This document shows positions 44,663 through 54,814 of a stretch of 64,000 nucleotides of DNA, piece after piece. Every line of letters begins with the position of its first letter. Within the stretch, counting starts at the first letter, position 1. The notes below the pieces were generated by a model that was given only the letters and a program-made list of their open reading frames with translations, made no database searches and was not told where the DNA came from. This DNA is from Anabaena minutissima FACHB-250 (GTDB lineage Bacteria > Cyanobacteriota > Cyanobacteriia > Cyanobacteriales > Nostocaceae). Made by a program: the position numbers and the translations under genes. Location of the stretch: positions 372,001 through 436,000 of the forward strand of contig NZ_JACJRG010000001.1 in NCBI RefSeq assembly GCF_014697125.1, in the 5' to 3' direction.

Positions 44663-44977
44663 ATGAAACCTATTAATTATTTGACATCTGCCTGTCGATA
44701 TTGCCGCCACTATAAGCCAGAAGGCCGTCGTGGTGGAAATTGCCAACAGTTGGGCGCACCAGTCCAAGCTAATTGGAAGGCTTGCTCTTTAGCTCTACCA
44801 CCTTTTGCCCCGTCTTGGGAAACTTTGGAAGATGCTTGGAGTTTACCAGATGCTACACCAGTTTTAATTAAATCTGATTGTCAAATATCAACTTTAGATC
44901 ACGATACTTTTGTTTCTACTCAGGAAAAGACTGCCGCCACTTCTGAACAAACAAAAGTTGAGACAGTATTTATCTAA
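44663..44977 (+). CDS. Conserved cyanobacterial Cys-rich small protein
   Basis: A 104-residue protein with a conserved N-terminal half: SACRYCRHYKPEGRRGGNCQQLGAPV, WKACSLALPPFAPSWE. Four Cys (about 11, 14, 27, 42) could bind a metal. The C-terminal half is acidic or Thr-rich and variable. The pattern CRxYxPEGRRGGxCxxLG..WxACxLAxPPFAPSW I recall as a cyanobacterial family of unknown role. A good intrinsic terminator follows. Confidence 0.8.
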   Translation: MKPINYLTSACRYCRHYKPEGRRGGNCQQLGAPVQANWKACSLALPPFAPSWETLEDAWSLPDATPVLIKSDCQISTLDHDTFVSTQEKTAATSEQTKVETVFI

Positions 44978-45071
44978 CCAACATTAATACTACCTGACTC
45001 TATGTGCAGTCTGTATCAAATTAAAATTTGATTTTAAAATTTTTAGTGCTGTCAAGTGCAACATTTGGAAG

Positions 45072-45102
45072 AATCGCACCCTGTCTAGAGGTGCGATTTT
45101 TT
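45072..45102 (+). terminator. Intrinsic terminator after the Cys-rich small gene
   Basis: Perfect 9-bp stem AATCGCACC (45072-45080) and GGTGCGATT (45090-45098), 9-base loop, then a T run. It lies 94 bases after the stop at 44977. Confidence 0.88.
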
Positions 45103-45218
45103 AGTTTCAGGAATTACAGAAATTAAATTAGCCAATTTTGAGAGCGAAGAGAATGCTCATATTTTTCCTCTTCCAGTGGCTCTGTTTCCTCTGCTCCCCC
45201 TGCTTACTTGGAAGTTGT

Positions 45219-46052
45219 TTAAGGTAGCCAAGGAAAACTGCGGAAATTCGGCGGGCGTTTTTCTAAAAAAGCTTGCTTACCTTCAGAGCCTTCTTCTGTC
45301 ATGTAATATAACAAGGTGGCATTCCCAGCCAGTTCTTGCAAACCAGCTTGTCCATCACAATCGGCGTTAAATGCAGCTTTTAAACAACGAATAGCAATCG
45401 GACTTTTTTCTAAAATTTCTTCTGCCCATTTAATTCCTTCTGTTTCTAATTCATCTACTGGGACAACACAATTTACTAAACCCATATCTAAAGCTTGTTG
45501 GGCATCATATTGACGACAGAGAAACCAAATTTCTCGTGCTTTTTTCTGTCCAACTATCCGGGCCATATAACTAGCACCAAAACCCCCATCAAAGCTGCCA
45601 ACTTTCGGGCCAGTCTGACCGAAAATTGCATTATCTGCGGCAATAGTTAAGTCACAAATTAAGTGAAGAACGTGTCCACCCCCAATCGCATACCCAGCGA
45701 CAAGGGCAATCACGACTTTTGGCATGGAACGGATCAGGCGTTGTAAATCCAACACATTCAAGCGAGGAACGCCAGCATCATCTACATAGCCAGCTTGTCC
45801 CCGCACACTTTGGTCACCCCCTGAACAGAAGGCGTATTTGCCATCAGTATGGGGGCCAGCACCCGTAAATAAAACTACGCCAATAGTAGTATCTTCGCGA
45901 GCATCACAGAAAGCATCGTAGAGTTCAAAGACGGTTTTTGGTCGAAAAGCATTACGTTTATGGGGACGGTTAATGGTAATTTTGGCGATACCGTCAGTTT
46001 TGTGATAAAGGATATCTTCGTATGTTTTGACAGGTTGCCAGTTGATTTGCAT
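45219..46052 (-). CDS. menB: 1,4-dihydroxy-2-naphthoyl-CoA synthase
   Basis: A 277-residue crotonase-fold protein with MenB features: [86 protein letters not shown] and [19 protein letters not shown]. It closes the naphthoquinone ring of O-succinylbenzoyl-CoA in phylloquinone (vitamin K1) synthesis, needed for photosystem I. Cyanobacterial MenB depends on bicarbonate; the [13 protein letters not shown] loop is in place. Stand-alone in this window. Confidence 0.96.
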   Translation of the reverse strand: MQINWQPVKTYEDILYHKTDGIAKITINRPHKRNAFRPKTVFELYDAFCDAREDTTIGVVLFTGAGPHTDGKYAFCSGGDQSVRGQAGYVDDAGVPRLNVLDLQRLIRSMPKVVIALVAGYAIGGGHVLHLICDLTIAADNAIFGQTGPKVGSFDGGFGASYMARIVGQKKAREIWFLCRQYDAQQALDMGLVNCVVPVDELETEGIKWAEEILEKSPIAIRCLKAAFNADCDGQAGLQELAGNATLLYYMTEEGSEGKQAFLEKRPPNFRSFPWLP

Positions 46053-46199
46053 GGGAATGAAGTCCGCTCTGGTGCTTGAGAATTTTATCGCGGACGTAGG
46101 GTGTTGCGATCGCTTAAATCTCTCAAAATCGATATAAAAATAATATTACTGGGAATACTATTATTAAAATTTGTTTTCTCAGTAAAAGGATTTAAATAT

Positions 46200-46868
46200 A
46201 TGGATGACCTTAAAAATTTACTAAATCGTGCCTCATTTGAGGAAAGGAAAGCATTAGCAGACATTCTTAAAACATCACAACCAACAGCTGATTCTATTGT
46301 TGATCGTCTATGCGAGAAGAGTCAAGATCCTGCCAGTTATTTATTTAATGAAATATTTGATGACCATCCAAGTTATCAAAAGATAGTTAGGCGAGCTGCT
46401 AAAAAGTTAAAAATCAAATGTAGTAAATATGAATCGGCTAGTGGAATGGAGGTCAAAATTGCACAGAAGGTTATGGAAACAATGTTGAAGAAAATGACAC
46501 CGGAACAAAAGCGAGAAATGGAACAGCAGTTACGAACAACAGCATCACAATTTGATAAAGGAGGTGAATTATTAGGAAGTACTAGTATTTTTATTGCTTT
46601 GACAGGCGCTCAATTGTCTGGTTTTGGTATTTACTTACTGGCTTCAACAACATTGGGTACACTTACTGGAGTAATAGGGGTTACTTTACCCTTTGTTGCT
46701 TATACAACAATGTCAAGTGCAATAGCTGTCATTATCGGGCCAGTTGGTTGGATAGGTGCAGGATTATTCACAATATGGCAGTTAGCGGGACCTAGTTATA
46801 AAAGAGTTATTCCAGCTATTCTTTATATTTGCGCCCTAAGAGCAAGGCTAGATGGTGGTTTTGCTTAA
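46200..46868 (+). CDS. YaaW/UPF0174-like protein
   Basis: A 222-residue protein with the YaaW-type pattern: DDLKNLLNRASFEERKALADIL at the start, a helical middle (VMETMLKKMTPEQKREMEQQL) and two to three hydrophobic segments near the C-terminus (LSGFGIYLLASTTLGTLTGVIGVTLPFVAYTTMSSAIAVIIGPVGWIGAGLFTI). The family (DUF3944/UPF0174) is of unknown function. The start 46200 with AAAGGA upstream removes a 33-residue N-terminal extension that looks unconserved. The gene is AT-rich relative to menB and has a small hypothetical downstream. Confidence 0.78.
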   Translation: MDDLKNLLNRASFEERKALADILKTSQPTADSIVDRLCEKSQDPASYLFNEIFDDHPSYQKIVRRAAKKLKIKCSKYESASGMEVKIAQKVMETMLKKMTPEQKREMEQQLRTTASQFDKGGELLGSTSIFIALTGAQLSGFGIYLLASTTLGTLTGVIGVTLPFVAYTTMSSAIAVIIGPVGWIGAGLFTIWQLAGPSYKRVIPAILYICALRARLDGGFA

Positions 46869-46938
46869 CCCAATAGAGTTTGTTAAGTGCAAATAAGTAT
46901 AATAAACTGGAAATTTAACCAAACTACAAAAATACCAA

Positions 46939-47268
46939 ATGCAGATTCAAATTGCTTATAATATTGACAGAAAAAAGCCTGAAATCAATAGTAATAAGAT
47001 TCATCTTGGAACTAGTTTTTCCCAAGGGGATATATATTCTATTAAAAAGATTGATAAGATTACAGACAATTCATTACGATTCTCTTATTTTGACAGAGAC
47101 AATGATTTAGTTTTCAAATTTACTATTAGTGAAGTAGTGCTGATAGTTACTGAGTTTGAGTATGAAATACTAAAAACATTAATTGATCCGTCAGAAATAA
47201 GAGATAAGATTACTGTATTGTATGGTCACAAGTGTTATGGTGAAACCAAATCACCTCCACAAGATTAA
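46939..47268 (+). CDS. Hypothetical protein
   Basis: A 109-residue soluble, charged protein (IAYNIDRKKPEINSNKIHLG, SYFDRDNDLVFKFTISEVVLIVTEFEYEIL). No family or motif recognised. Same strand and similar base composition as the YaaW-like gene 70 bases upstream, so may form a small accessory unit. Coding nature is plausible but not certain. Confidence 0.55.
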   Translation: MQIQIAYNIDRKKPEINSNKIHLGTSFSQGDIYSIKKIDKITDNSLRFSYFDRDNDLVFKFTISEVVLIVTEFEYEILKTLIDPSEIRDKITVLYGHKCYGETKSPPQD

Positions 47269-47397
47269 ATTGGGTAATTCTTTAGCACTAACCTGCAATA
47301 CTCGCATTCAGCATTAGCAAGATAAACGCGCTTGTGGTCAAGCAATTTTAACTGTAATGCCACGAGCGTTTATTAATATTTTCCTAATCGCTATATT

Positions 47398-47604
47398 TCA
47401 TTCCGCTATACTGTTGAAGATAAACAATGGTGTCCCTGGTGGCAGGATTTGAGAAATTAACCAGGCGGCTTTACATTCAACTAGTTCCCCCATTTGTGCA
47501 AAAGTTGCGTCCACATTCTCCCTAACTTTGGCTTCAGCATCACACCACAACCGCAAATACTCAGATGAAGATGGCGAAATATCAGCATTACTTTCTCTTC
47601 CCAT
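47398..47604 (-). CDS. Hypothetical small protein, doubtful
   Basis: A 68-residue frame: NADISPSSSEYLRLWCDAEAKVRENVDATFAQMGELVECKAAWLISQILPPGTPLFIF. Amino-acid composition is protein-like, and the frame lies between genes of opposite strand without competing frames of better quality. No family known. I give it low confidence. Confidence 0.4.
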   Translation of the reverse strand: MGRESNADISPSSSEYLRLWCDAEAKVRENVDATFAQMGELVECKAAWLISQILPPGTPLFIFNSIAE

Positions 47605-47719
47605 ATCCTCAAACTTCCATTATTAATATTGACTTCATAACGGCGCAATATGAGCGCAACATAACTGTAATAAAGCATCGCTACATTAGTAATACATATT
47701 GATATTGTTTAAGATAGCC

Positions 47720-48961
47720 ATGCAAAACCAAGTACAAGATGATTCTCACCCATTAAATAGTAAACGTCATAATTACGCACCTTGGAAAAAAACAGCCGCT
47801 TCCATATCACTGGTGTTTCTGGGTTCGGGGATGACCTTAGCAGGTGGTTATCTAGCTGGAAACCATCAGCAGTTAACCAAGAGTGCATCTAACTTGGCGG
47901 TGAGTCGAGTTGATGCAGCACCACCTTTACCAACTTTGACAGATGCTAACTTTGTCACTCAGGTAGTGCAGACAGTGGGGCCAGCTGTAGTGAGAATTGA
48001 AGCGTCTCGCACTGTCAGAACATCCTTACCTGAAGAATTTAACAACCCATTTTTCCGTGACTTCTTGGGTTCTCAAGTACCGCAACGCCAAGAGAGAGTA
48101 CAACGTGGTACTGGTTCTGGCTTTATCATTAGCGCAGATGGTAGTATTCTCACCAACGCTCACGTAGTTAATGGTGCTGATACCGTGAGAGTCATACTCA
48201 AAGATGGGCGTAGCTTTCAAGGTAAGGTGTTAGGCAAAGATGAATTAACCGATGTAGCGGTGATCAAAATTCAAGCTGAGAATTTACCAATAGTAAAATT
48301 GGGTAACTCTGACGAACTACAACCAGGAGAATGGGCGATCGCGATCGGTAATCCTTTAGGTTTAGATAATACAGTAACTACAGGTATCATCAGCGCAACT
48401 GGACGCTCTAGTAATCAAATTGGCGCACCTGATAAGCGCGTAGAATATATTCAAACTGACGCAGCCATTAACCCTGGTAACTCTGGCGGGCCATTACTCA
48501 ATGCTCGTGGTGAGGTGATTGGGATGAACACAGCTATCATCCAAGGCGCACAAGGACTTGGTTTTGCCATCCCGATTAAAACAGTACAACGAATTTCTAA
48601 CCAATTAATCGCTACAGGTAAAGTACAACACCCTTACTTGGGTATTCAAATGGTCGGGTTGACTCCGCAAATCAAGGAAAATATCAACTCTGACCCTAAT
48701 AGCGGGTTGAGTATTAATGAAGATAAAGGTGTCTTAATTGTCAGAGTGATGCCAAACTCACCAGCTGCTCAAGCAGGAATACGTGCAGGTGATGTCATAC
48801 AATCACTTAACGGTCAATCAGTCAGCGATGCTAGTAGTGTTCAAAGAGCAGTAGAAAATACGCAAGTTGGCGGACAGTTGCAATTAGCACTAAAACGCAA
48901 AGGGCAAAATCTCAACATAGCTATCAGACCGGGTGCTTTCCCTACTGAGAAAGTGCAGTAA
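47720..48961 (+). CDS. HtrA/Deg-family serine protease with PDZ domain
   Basis: A 413-residue trypsin-like protease. A membrane or signal anchor lies at about residues 25-47 (AASISLVFLGSGMTLAGGYLAG). The catalytic triad is His148 (LTNAHVVNG), Asp178 (TDVAVIKI) and Ser255 (NPGNSGGPLL). One PDZ domain follows (KGVLIVRVMPNSPAAQAGIRAGDVIQSLNGQSV). Single PDZ and N-terminal anchor fit the cyanobacterial HhoA/HhoB/HtrA set, which degrade misfolded proteins in the periplasm or lumen under light and heat stress. The ATG at 47720 is preferred over a TTG at 47699. Confidence 0.95.
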   Translation: MQNQVQDDSHPLNSKRHNYAPWKKTAASISLVFLGSGMTLAGGYLAGNHQQLTKSASNLAVSRVDAAPPLPTLTDANFVTQVVQTVGPAVVRIEASRTVRTSLPEEFNNPFFRDFLGSQVPQRQERVQRGTGSGFIISADGSILTNAHVVNGADTVRVILKDGRSFQGKVLGKDELTDVAVIKIQAENLPIVKLGNSDELQPGEWAIAIGNPLGLDNTVTTGIISATGRSSNQIGAPDKRVEYIQTDAAINPGNSGGPLLNARGEVIGMNTAIIQGAQGLGFAIPIKTVQRISNQLIATGKVQHPYLGIQMVGLTPQIKENINSDPNSGLSINEDKGVLIVRVMPNSPAAQAGIRAGDVIQSLNGQSVSDASSVQRAVENTQVGGQLQLALKRKGQNLNIAIRPGAFPTEKVQ

Positions 48962-49025
48962 GGGGTTTAGGGGAGACAAGGGGGACAAAGGAGAATGTTT
49001 TCCTAGTTCCCAATCCCCCATCCCC

Positions 49026-49397
49026 CTAACGTATGAATAAATACCGTATACCAATAGCTAACAAAAATATGCCATAAAGCTTTTTCATTATTGCACTGCT
49101 AATAAATGGCTGATTGGCAAACATCGCTCCAAACAGATTACCAATTACTAGCCCAATAGCTATAATCACTGCATATTTAATATCTATTTTACCGCTACGA
49201 TAGTAAACTGCTGCTCCTAAAATCCCAATTGGTAATACTTGGGCGGCGATGGATGTACCAGTAGCAAATTTTTGATCCATTCCCATTAATAACACCATTG
49301 CCGGCACCATAATTGCACCGCCACCAATGCCAAACATTCCACCTGCAACGCCGGCAGCTAAACCAATTAGCAATAGTTGAATGAGTAAATTAGACAT
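49026..49397 (-). CDS. Half-size TauE/SafE (TSUP) membrane protein
   Basis: A 123-residue membrane protein with four hydrophobic helices and the TSUP signature LAAGVAGGMFGIGGGAIMVPAMVL near the N-terminus and GTSIAAQVLPIGILGAAVYYRSG. Full TauE/SafE transporters contain two such halves (about 250 residues), so this must work as a homodimer or with another half. Family members export sulfite or organosulfonates. No second half is next to it. Not a truncation by eye, since it ends cleanly (GIRYLFIR) and half-size forms occur in cyanobacteria. Confidence 0.82.
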   Translation of the reverse strand: MSNLLIQLLLIGLAAGVAGGMFGIGGGAIMVPAMVLLMGMDQKFATGTSIAAQVLPIGILGAAVYYRSGKIDIKYAVIIAIGLVIGNLFGAMFANQPFISSAIMKKLYGIFLLAIGIRYLFIR

Positions 49398-49421
49398 AGA
49401 AAACTGTGAGTTTTGTTGTAA

Positions 49422-50387
49422 CTATAAACTGATTTTAGGTGACAAGATAGCTTTGGGAAGCAGACCATGTACCCCTTTGTTGGGACTATTTACAACTTGG
49501 GTGATGCGAAAATTGACGGCTAAACTACACAAAACATAAGCATCTTCTGGTGATAAATTGACAAAATGCTCTAGAAAATCAACCATATTTTTCAGAGCCA
49601 TTTCTAAAGCTGCATCTAATGTAGGAGCAAAACCCATTGTGATAATATCAGTTGGTGTTTCTGCAATGGGTGTTGTAATGGGTAAATTCTCACGGAGTTT
49701 AATTTGAATCCGTCCGTTCATGGAAGTTTCGATGGCGGTGACATTTACTTCCCCGTCTCCCTGTGCAGAATGTCCATCACCGATAGAAAATAATCCTCCA
49801 GGAACGAAAACAGGTAAAAATATGCGTGAGCCTGCTTGTAGTTCGCGATTGTCGATGTTACCACCATAACAGCCAGGTGGAACAGACGATCGCTCGTTTT
49901 CTGGGGTGGCGACACCAAGAATCCCAAAAAAAGGTCTGAGGGGAATTTTGATCCCGCTATTAATCGGAAATTCGGCGATGTTGTTGACTAAATCTAAGGG
50001 GATAAATCTCAAAGCAGGTTGAGGAAACTGATTGGGTAATGCTCCCCAACCTGAACGAATGGCATTAAACCCGACTGGTAAACTAGGTGCGATCGCTTCT
50101 AATTTTACTTCTAAAACATCCCCCGGTTTTGCCTCTCGAATGTAAATTGGCCCTGTGAGTAAATGCGGCCCTGCGGCAATTTTGCGTTCTGGGGGCAAGT
50201 TTTTGCAGATATCTAAAAATTCAGGTGTGATAAATTCTGGTGGTGCTTTATCGTAAATGTAGTAACCAGTGTAGGTTTCTACGTCAATTGTGTCGTCAGA
50301 ATCAATAGTTAATACAGGTTCTAGTCTGTGAGAGAAACCCCCTAGATGCACATTTGATTTGGTGGCTTTTAAAATGTGGTGGGTCAT
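49422..50387 (-). CDS. Acetamidase/formamidase family hydrolase
   Basis: A 321-residue protein of the FmdA/AmdA family: MTHHILKATKSNVHLGGFSHRLEPVLTIDSDDTIDVETYTG, GPIYIREAKPGDVLEVKL, PGCYGGNIDNRELQAGSRIFLPVFVPGGLFSIGDGHSAQGDGEV and TAIETSMNGRIQIKL. These blocks match the family, whose members hydrolyse formamide or acetamide. The start was moved to 50387; the longer frame adds 62 residues rich in Lys and Ile that do not match. The C-terminus (VNSPNKGVHGLLPKAIL) is typical. Confidence 0.86.
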   Translation of the reverse strand: MTHHILKATKSNVHLGGFSHRLEPVLTIDSDDTIDVETYTGYYIYDKAPPEFITPEFLDICKNLPPERKIAAGPHLLTGPIYIREAKPGDVLEVKLEAIAPSLPVGFNAIRSGWGALPNQFPQPALRFIPLDLVNNIAEFPINSGIKIPLRPFFGILGVATPENERSSVPPGCYGGNIDNRELQAGSRIFLPVFVPGGLFSIGDGHSAQGDGEVNVTAIETSMNGRIQIKLRENLPITTPIAETPTDIITMGFAPTLDAALEMALKNMVDFLEHFVNLSPEDAYVLCSLAVNFRITQVVNSPNKGVHGLLPKAILSPKISL

Positions 50388-50694
50388 TACCGCTATATTT
50401 GTTTTGTCAGTAGTATTGATTAGAATAGCGGGATTGTAATGATTATAGATATCATTTGTGGCTTTAATTTTCTTGATTATGGCCTTTGTAAATATTGTCA
50501 AGAAGTTAGGTAAAAATCCTTGGCTGATTTTGTTAATGATTGTGCCTTTAGTTAACTTTGTAATTTTATACAATTTTGCTTTTGGTTAATTGCTGATTCA
50601 GCAATAGAATTAAAGGAATTAAAATTTTAAGTCAAAAAATATCCCCTAGTAAATGCTTAAATTTTAATTCCTTGCTGCAATCAACTGATAATTA

Positions 50695-51363
50695 TTACCT
50701 CGCAGTGTTGGGAATTGCTGCTGTAATTTGGCGTAACATCATTACTTGCCAATAAGGTATAGGTGCAAGCAAGACAGTACCAGTTCCTTCAAAAGTATTA
50801 ACTAAAAACTCGCCAGAGGTCATTGAACCTAAGAGAGATTTAGTAGCCTTGTCAACGCGATAGTTTATAGTATTTGTCCGGGCGATCGCAAAGTTACCAT
50901 CCACTACTAATCGCTCATTTCGCAAGTTGACCACCTCTACAGGCCCTTGCGCCACCATTACTACTGTCCCTCTACCTTTGACTTTGGTTTGAAACAAACC
51001 TTCGCCACCAATTAAGCCAGATACTAATTTATTGCGCTCAATTCCGACTTCAATATTGCCATCGCTAGCCCAATAAGCACCACTGTCTAATATCCATTCA
51101 TTACCATCTAATTCTAAAATGTGATATCCAGACAATGAAGGCTCTAAATATAATTCGCCTGTACCTGTATAAGTGGGACGAAAAATATTTTCTCCTGTGG
51201 CTAGAGATTTTAAAAAGCCCCCGGCTGAGGGTGCTTTAGATTGCATGGTAATATTGCCACGCATATAATACATTGCCCCAGATTCAGTACGAACTGTTTC
51301 GTTTTGTAATGTAACTTTAACTAAACGTAAACTTTCTCGTTCAATAATTTCAAAATTTGCCAT
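50695..51363 (-). CDS. AIM24 family protein
   Basis: A 222-residue protein with the AIM24/TIGR00266 pattern: SLRLVKVTLQNETVRTESGAMYYMRGNITMQSK, LSGYHILELDGNEWILDSGAYWASDGNIEVGIERN, LIGGEGLFQTKVKGRGTVVMVAQGPVEVV. It forms a trimer-like beta fold in related structures; role in bacteria unclear. No signal peptide or membrane helix. Upstream lies a run of GCTGAGT repeats. Confidence 0.86.
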   Translation of the reverse strand: MANFEIIERESLRLVKVTLQNETVRTESGAMYYMRGNITMQSKAPSAGGFLKSLATGENIFRPTYTGTGELYLEPSLSGYHILELDGNEWILDSGAYWASDGNIEVGIERNKLVSGLIGGEGLFQTKVKGRGTVVMVAQGPVEVVNLRNERLVVDGNFAIARTNTINYRVDKATKSLLGSMTSGEFLVNTFEGTGTVLLAPIPYWQVMMLRQITAAIPNTAR

Positions 51364-51429
51364 TTTATTTTCCTGACTGTACCAAATTTGCAGAATTTAC
51401 CTATAGTTTTGGCATCTCTTTTTCTAGAT

Positions 51430-51580
51430 GGCAAGTCAGAAGTTTAGTGCTGAGTTTTGAGTGCTGAGTGCTGAGTGCTGTTAGCGGTAGCGGGGCGTTG
51501 AGCAGCGTGCTGAGTTTTGAGTTTTGAGTCTCCGAGATCCATGTTGGGTTGCGCTGCGCTTAACCCAAGCTCGTATATTG
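51430..51580. repeat. GTGCTGA repeats and a fragment of the dispersed palindromic repeat
   Basis: GTGCTGAGT units around 51449-51482 (reverse complement of the CAGCACT type), GTTAGCGGTAGCGGGGCGTTGAG, and then GAGATCCATGTTGGGTTGCGC near 51532-51555, similar to the GAGATCCATTTTGGG word at 4935. Confidence 0.75.
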
Positions 51581-51724
51581 AGAGAAGTAGTAGACAGTCC
51601 AGTAGGGTATGTTAGGCGTAAGCCTTAACGCACTGAGATTTTTAAGTGCAAGTGCAGGCTACGCCAACATAAATCAAATCGGATTCCTATATATATAGAT
51701 ATAGTTGCTCTAAAAGTGTCTCCA

Positions 51725-52699
51725 TTAAACTTGTGAACCTGAGCAATCAAATAGATGTAAGCCTAAACGCTGGGATAGTTCTTCACAAACTTTTACTCCC
51801 CTGACACTGTTACCACGGCTATCTAAAGGTGGTGAAAACACAGCAATTCCCATTTGATGGGGAACAACGGCCATAATTCCGCCACAAACACCACTTTTAG
51901 CAGGGATACCAATTTTGTAAGCCCATTCGCCTGCAAAGTTATACATCCCGCAGGTGTACATGACGCTGAGAATATCTTTGATGTAACACTTATCTACAGC
52001 TTGTTCACCTGTGACTGGGTTTGCACCTCTGTTGGCTAAAGTAGCAGCCATGACGGCCAAGTCCCGACAGTTCATCATCACGGCGCATTGTTGAAAATAT
52101 AGGTCTAAGGCTTCTTCAATATTTTGGTCAATCATGCCAAAGTTGAGCATTAGATGTGCAATTGCGCGGTTGCGATGTCCGGTGCTGCGTTCGGAGGTAA
52201 ATACGGAAATATCCACAAATACATCATGACCAATGTACCGCCGGAACATATCCAGTAACCGATTGAGGCGTTCTGTTGCTCCCGCTCCTTTAATTAAACT
52301 GGTCGTGGCGATCGCTCCAGCATTTACCATTGGGTTATAAGGTCGCTTTGATTGCTCATCAAGGATAATCGCATTAAATGCCTCCCCTGTTGGTTCTACT
52401 CCGACTTTAGTCAACACATAATCCCGTCCATGATCTTCTAAGGCCAGTCCGTAAGCAAATACTTTAGAAATTGATTGGATAGTAAATAGCTGTTGATAAT
52501 CTCCAACTTCGTAAACCTGACCGTCTACGGTAACAATACAAATACTAAATAAATCTGGGTTAACTTTTGCCAGTTCGGGAATGTAATTTGCTAATATTCC
52601 TTCCTTCAGTGACTGGTATTTAACGTGCAATTCATTGATCACCTTCAAAAGTGGAGAGGAAGTTATTTCTAAATTTTCTTGATTTCCTGGGTTGGACAT
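51725..52699 (-). CDS. glsA: Glutaminase
   Basis: A 324-residue beta-lactamase-fold glutaminase. The catalytic Ser-x-x-Lys is in [16 protein letters not shown] (about residues 82-97). Other matches: [63 protein letters not shown] and [14 protein letters not shown]. It hydrolyses glutamine to glutamate and ammonia. Length is right for GlsA. Stand-alone gene; upstream is a ~750-base AT-rich gap. Confidence 0.96.
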   Translation of the reverse strand: MSNPGNQENLEITSSPLLKVINELHVKYQSLKEGILANYIPELAKVNPDLFSICIVTVDGQVYEVGDYQQLFTIQSISKVFAYGLALEDHGRDYVLTKVGVEPTGEAFNAIILDEQSKRPYNPMVNAGAIATTSLIKGAGATERLNRLLDMFRRYIGHDVFVDISVFTSERSTGHRNRAIAHLMLNFGMIDQNIEEALDLYFQQCAVMMNCRDLAVMAATLANRGANPVTGEQAVDKCYIKDILSVMYTCGMYNFAGEWAYKIGIPAKSGVCGGIMAVVPHQMGIAVFSPPLDSRGNSVRGVKVCEELSQRLGLHLFDCSGSQV

Positions 52700-53526
52700 G
52701 AGGCTAATAGCTTGATATTTAAAAGCTTAGTTGATCAACTGACTTAAAATTTACTGTTTAAGTGTAACTTTTAATACTTACTAAAATAGTCTACACACTT
52801 TTCGATGATAATTTTTCACTTTTCCCTAATCAACTTTATTTTGATAAAATAAAATATCTGCTACAGTAAGCAGCATCTTTTTTTACTCATGATTACTGTA
52901 GTGCTATGTCACTGTCACTACATCTTTAAGCTACCTAAAAAGTATTATTACAGATTCTGCATTATAAAAAATATATAAATTTATTTCCCTCTTTTTACTA
53001 AAATACAAAACTATTCTGGCTATAAATCTCTATGTGACTAGTTTGTAAGATAATGTAAAAAAACATAAAATAAATTAAGTTCAATAAAACTTTTGCTATT
53101 TTTTTGTATTATATTGGATTACTATTGGTATTATCAGTAAGATTTATATCATTCAAAATATTACATTAGTTATTAGAAAAATTACTGATAGAGTTATTCT
53201 TCATCCCAGCATTTTAAAATCCGGAAAATCTTAAGTTTAAATAAAAAAATGTTAGTAGTTTGAAAAAAACGTTACATAGGCGAAATCCGCATTTGACCAA
53301 GGTTTAGCCCTTGTCCTCAGAACTTAAATTGGAAAAACATGATAATTCCTACGCTAAAACCCTGATCCCCAAGCTTAGAACTTCGTGCTAGTCTGTTGCA
53401 GTTATAAACAGAAAGTAAAAGCGGAACGAGTTCGCATCTTAGGAGAGTTTGCTAATAAATAAAATTTTTTACAAACTCCCAACTAATAAGAAACTGCTGT
53501 TCTATAGTCGCTTTAAAATCGGACGC
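52700..53526. other. Long AT-rich intergenic region between divergent glsA and rlpA
   Basis: Over 800 bases between divergently transcribed glsA and rlpA-like gene, with no repeat array or supported gene. It is strongly AT-rich (many A/T runs around 52950-53250). An AGGAGA word at 53441 lies just before a TTG alternative start of the RlpA gene. It may hold long 5' untranslated leaders or regulatory DNA. Confidence 0.5.
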
Positions 53527-54642
53527 ATGAATCAAAGACATTTTTGGACTATTGTCGCCCTGTCTCTGACCATAGGGGGTTCACCCTCAGTTGGTCGGAC
53601 TCAAACCACCAAGCTAAGTACACCAGTTGCACCAAAAGCAGCAGCTGGTGATGTAGTCAAGGTAGGAGAGTTGAAAACTTCAACAGGGGGAAACACCTCT
53701 GATGCTGTGAATACGAGCATTCATCCTCACAACGTTGGCGGTCGGAGGGCGGCAACCCTGTATATCCGAAACATTCCAGTTATTACCTTTTTGAGTTCTA
53801 AACCAATTGCCAGCACTGAAAAGAAAGTAGGTGTGGTGGGAGAAGATGATCAGGGCGTGCAATTGTACGCCCTTAATACTGGGAACTCATTTCAGGTAGC
53901 GAGTCTAGGCAATATAGCAAATGCCAAGAAGATTCCAACTGGCTCGCTGCAAGATGACCCAGTGCATAAAGCAGGTCTCATAGCAGCCAGGATCAACCAG
54001 ATGATCCGCAATAATGTTAAAGCTGATCAAATCAGCGTCAGTTGGAAAGGACAAGACGAAGCGAGAGTTGCCAATCCATCTCGAAACAAAAACGTCTCAA
54101 TCCAACAACAGCCAGGCGATCGCTACACCATCAAAATCAACAACCAAGAATTGGTGGAAATTAATCAAAATACCCGCCTGGCAGATACCACCAATGACCT
54201 AGCAAAAGACGCGTTGCAAGCCACAAACCGCCTACGGAGACTCATCGGCAACGCCTCTCCTCTCAAAGAGATTGCTAACTTACCATCACGTTCAGGTTCA
54301 TCACAGACAGTAGCTAATTTGCCCCAACAAATTGCTAGCAACATTAGACTCAGCTTCCAAGGGATAGCATCCTTTTACGGTAGTGGTTTTCATGGTAGAC
54401 CCACTGCAACAGGTGAGAGATTCAATTCAGAAGCCATGACCGCCGCCCATCGCAGTTTACCCTTCGGTACAAGGGTGCGTGTTACCAATACCCGCAATGG
54501 TCGTTCTGTTGTAGTGCGAATCAACGACAGAGGCCCATACATTCGAGGGAGAGTGATTGACTTATCGACCGGTGCAGCCAGAATGATAGGCATGATCGGT
54601 AGTGGTATTGCACCAGTGAAAATTGAAGTCCTGGGTCGATAG
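53527..54642 (+). CDS. RlpA-like protein (septal ring lytic transglycosylase family)
   Basis: A 371-residue exported protein: signal peptide ([14 protein letters not shown]), a ~230-residue variable N-terminal region with NSKNV-type low complexity, and a C-terminal double-psi beta-barrel of RlpA (about residues 280-370): [72 protein letters not shown]. The catalytic Asp (NDRGP) and His (AAHRSLP) are intact. RlpA enzymes cleave denuded peptidoglycan at division septa. The ATG at 53527 was used; a TTG at 53449 would add 26 residues. Confidence 0.85.
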   Translation: MNQRHFWTIVALSLTIGGSPSVGRTQTTKLSTPVAPKAAAGDVVKVGELKTSTGGNTSDAVNTSIHPHNVGGRRAATLYIRNIPVITFLSSKPIASTEKKVGVVGEDDQGVQLYALNTGNSFQVASLGNIANAKKIPTGSLQDDPVHKAGLIAARINQMIRNNVKADQISVSWKGQDEARVANPSRNKNVSIQQQPGDRYTIKINNQELVEINQNTRLADTTNDLAKDALQATNRLRRLIGNASPLKEIANLPSRSGSSQTVANLPQQIASNIRLSFQGIASFYGSGFHGRPTATGERFNSEAMTAAHRSLPFGTRVRVTNTRNGRSVVVRINDRGPYIRGRVIDLSTGAARMIGMIGSGIAPVKIEVLGR

Positions 54643-54814
54643 TTTGGGGGAAGGGGAATTTTAGATTTTGGATTTTGGATTTTAGATTCAAACTAATCCC
54701 CAATCCCTAATCCTCAATCCCCAATCCCTAATTCCCCCTAGTTCTGTCTCTTGTCCCTAGTTCAGATATAAACTAACGGAGGAGAGGCTAAAGAAGAACT
54801 AGGGGTATTTTTTT

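Noticed and set aside
45176..45370. 64-residue plus-strand frame over the menB 3' end
   Set aside because: Antisense shadow of menB.
50387..50573. 62-residue N-terminal extension of the formamidase
   Set aside because: Does not match family; Lys/Ile-rich; conserved part begins at MTHHILKATKS.
52700..53448. Possible riboswitch or sRNA in the long gap before rlpA
   Set aside because: No stable stem or known motif found by eye; only AT-rich sequence.
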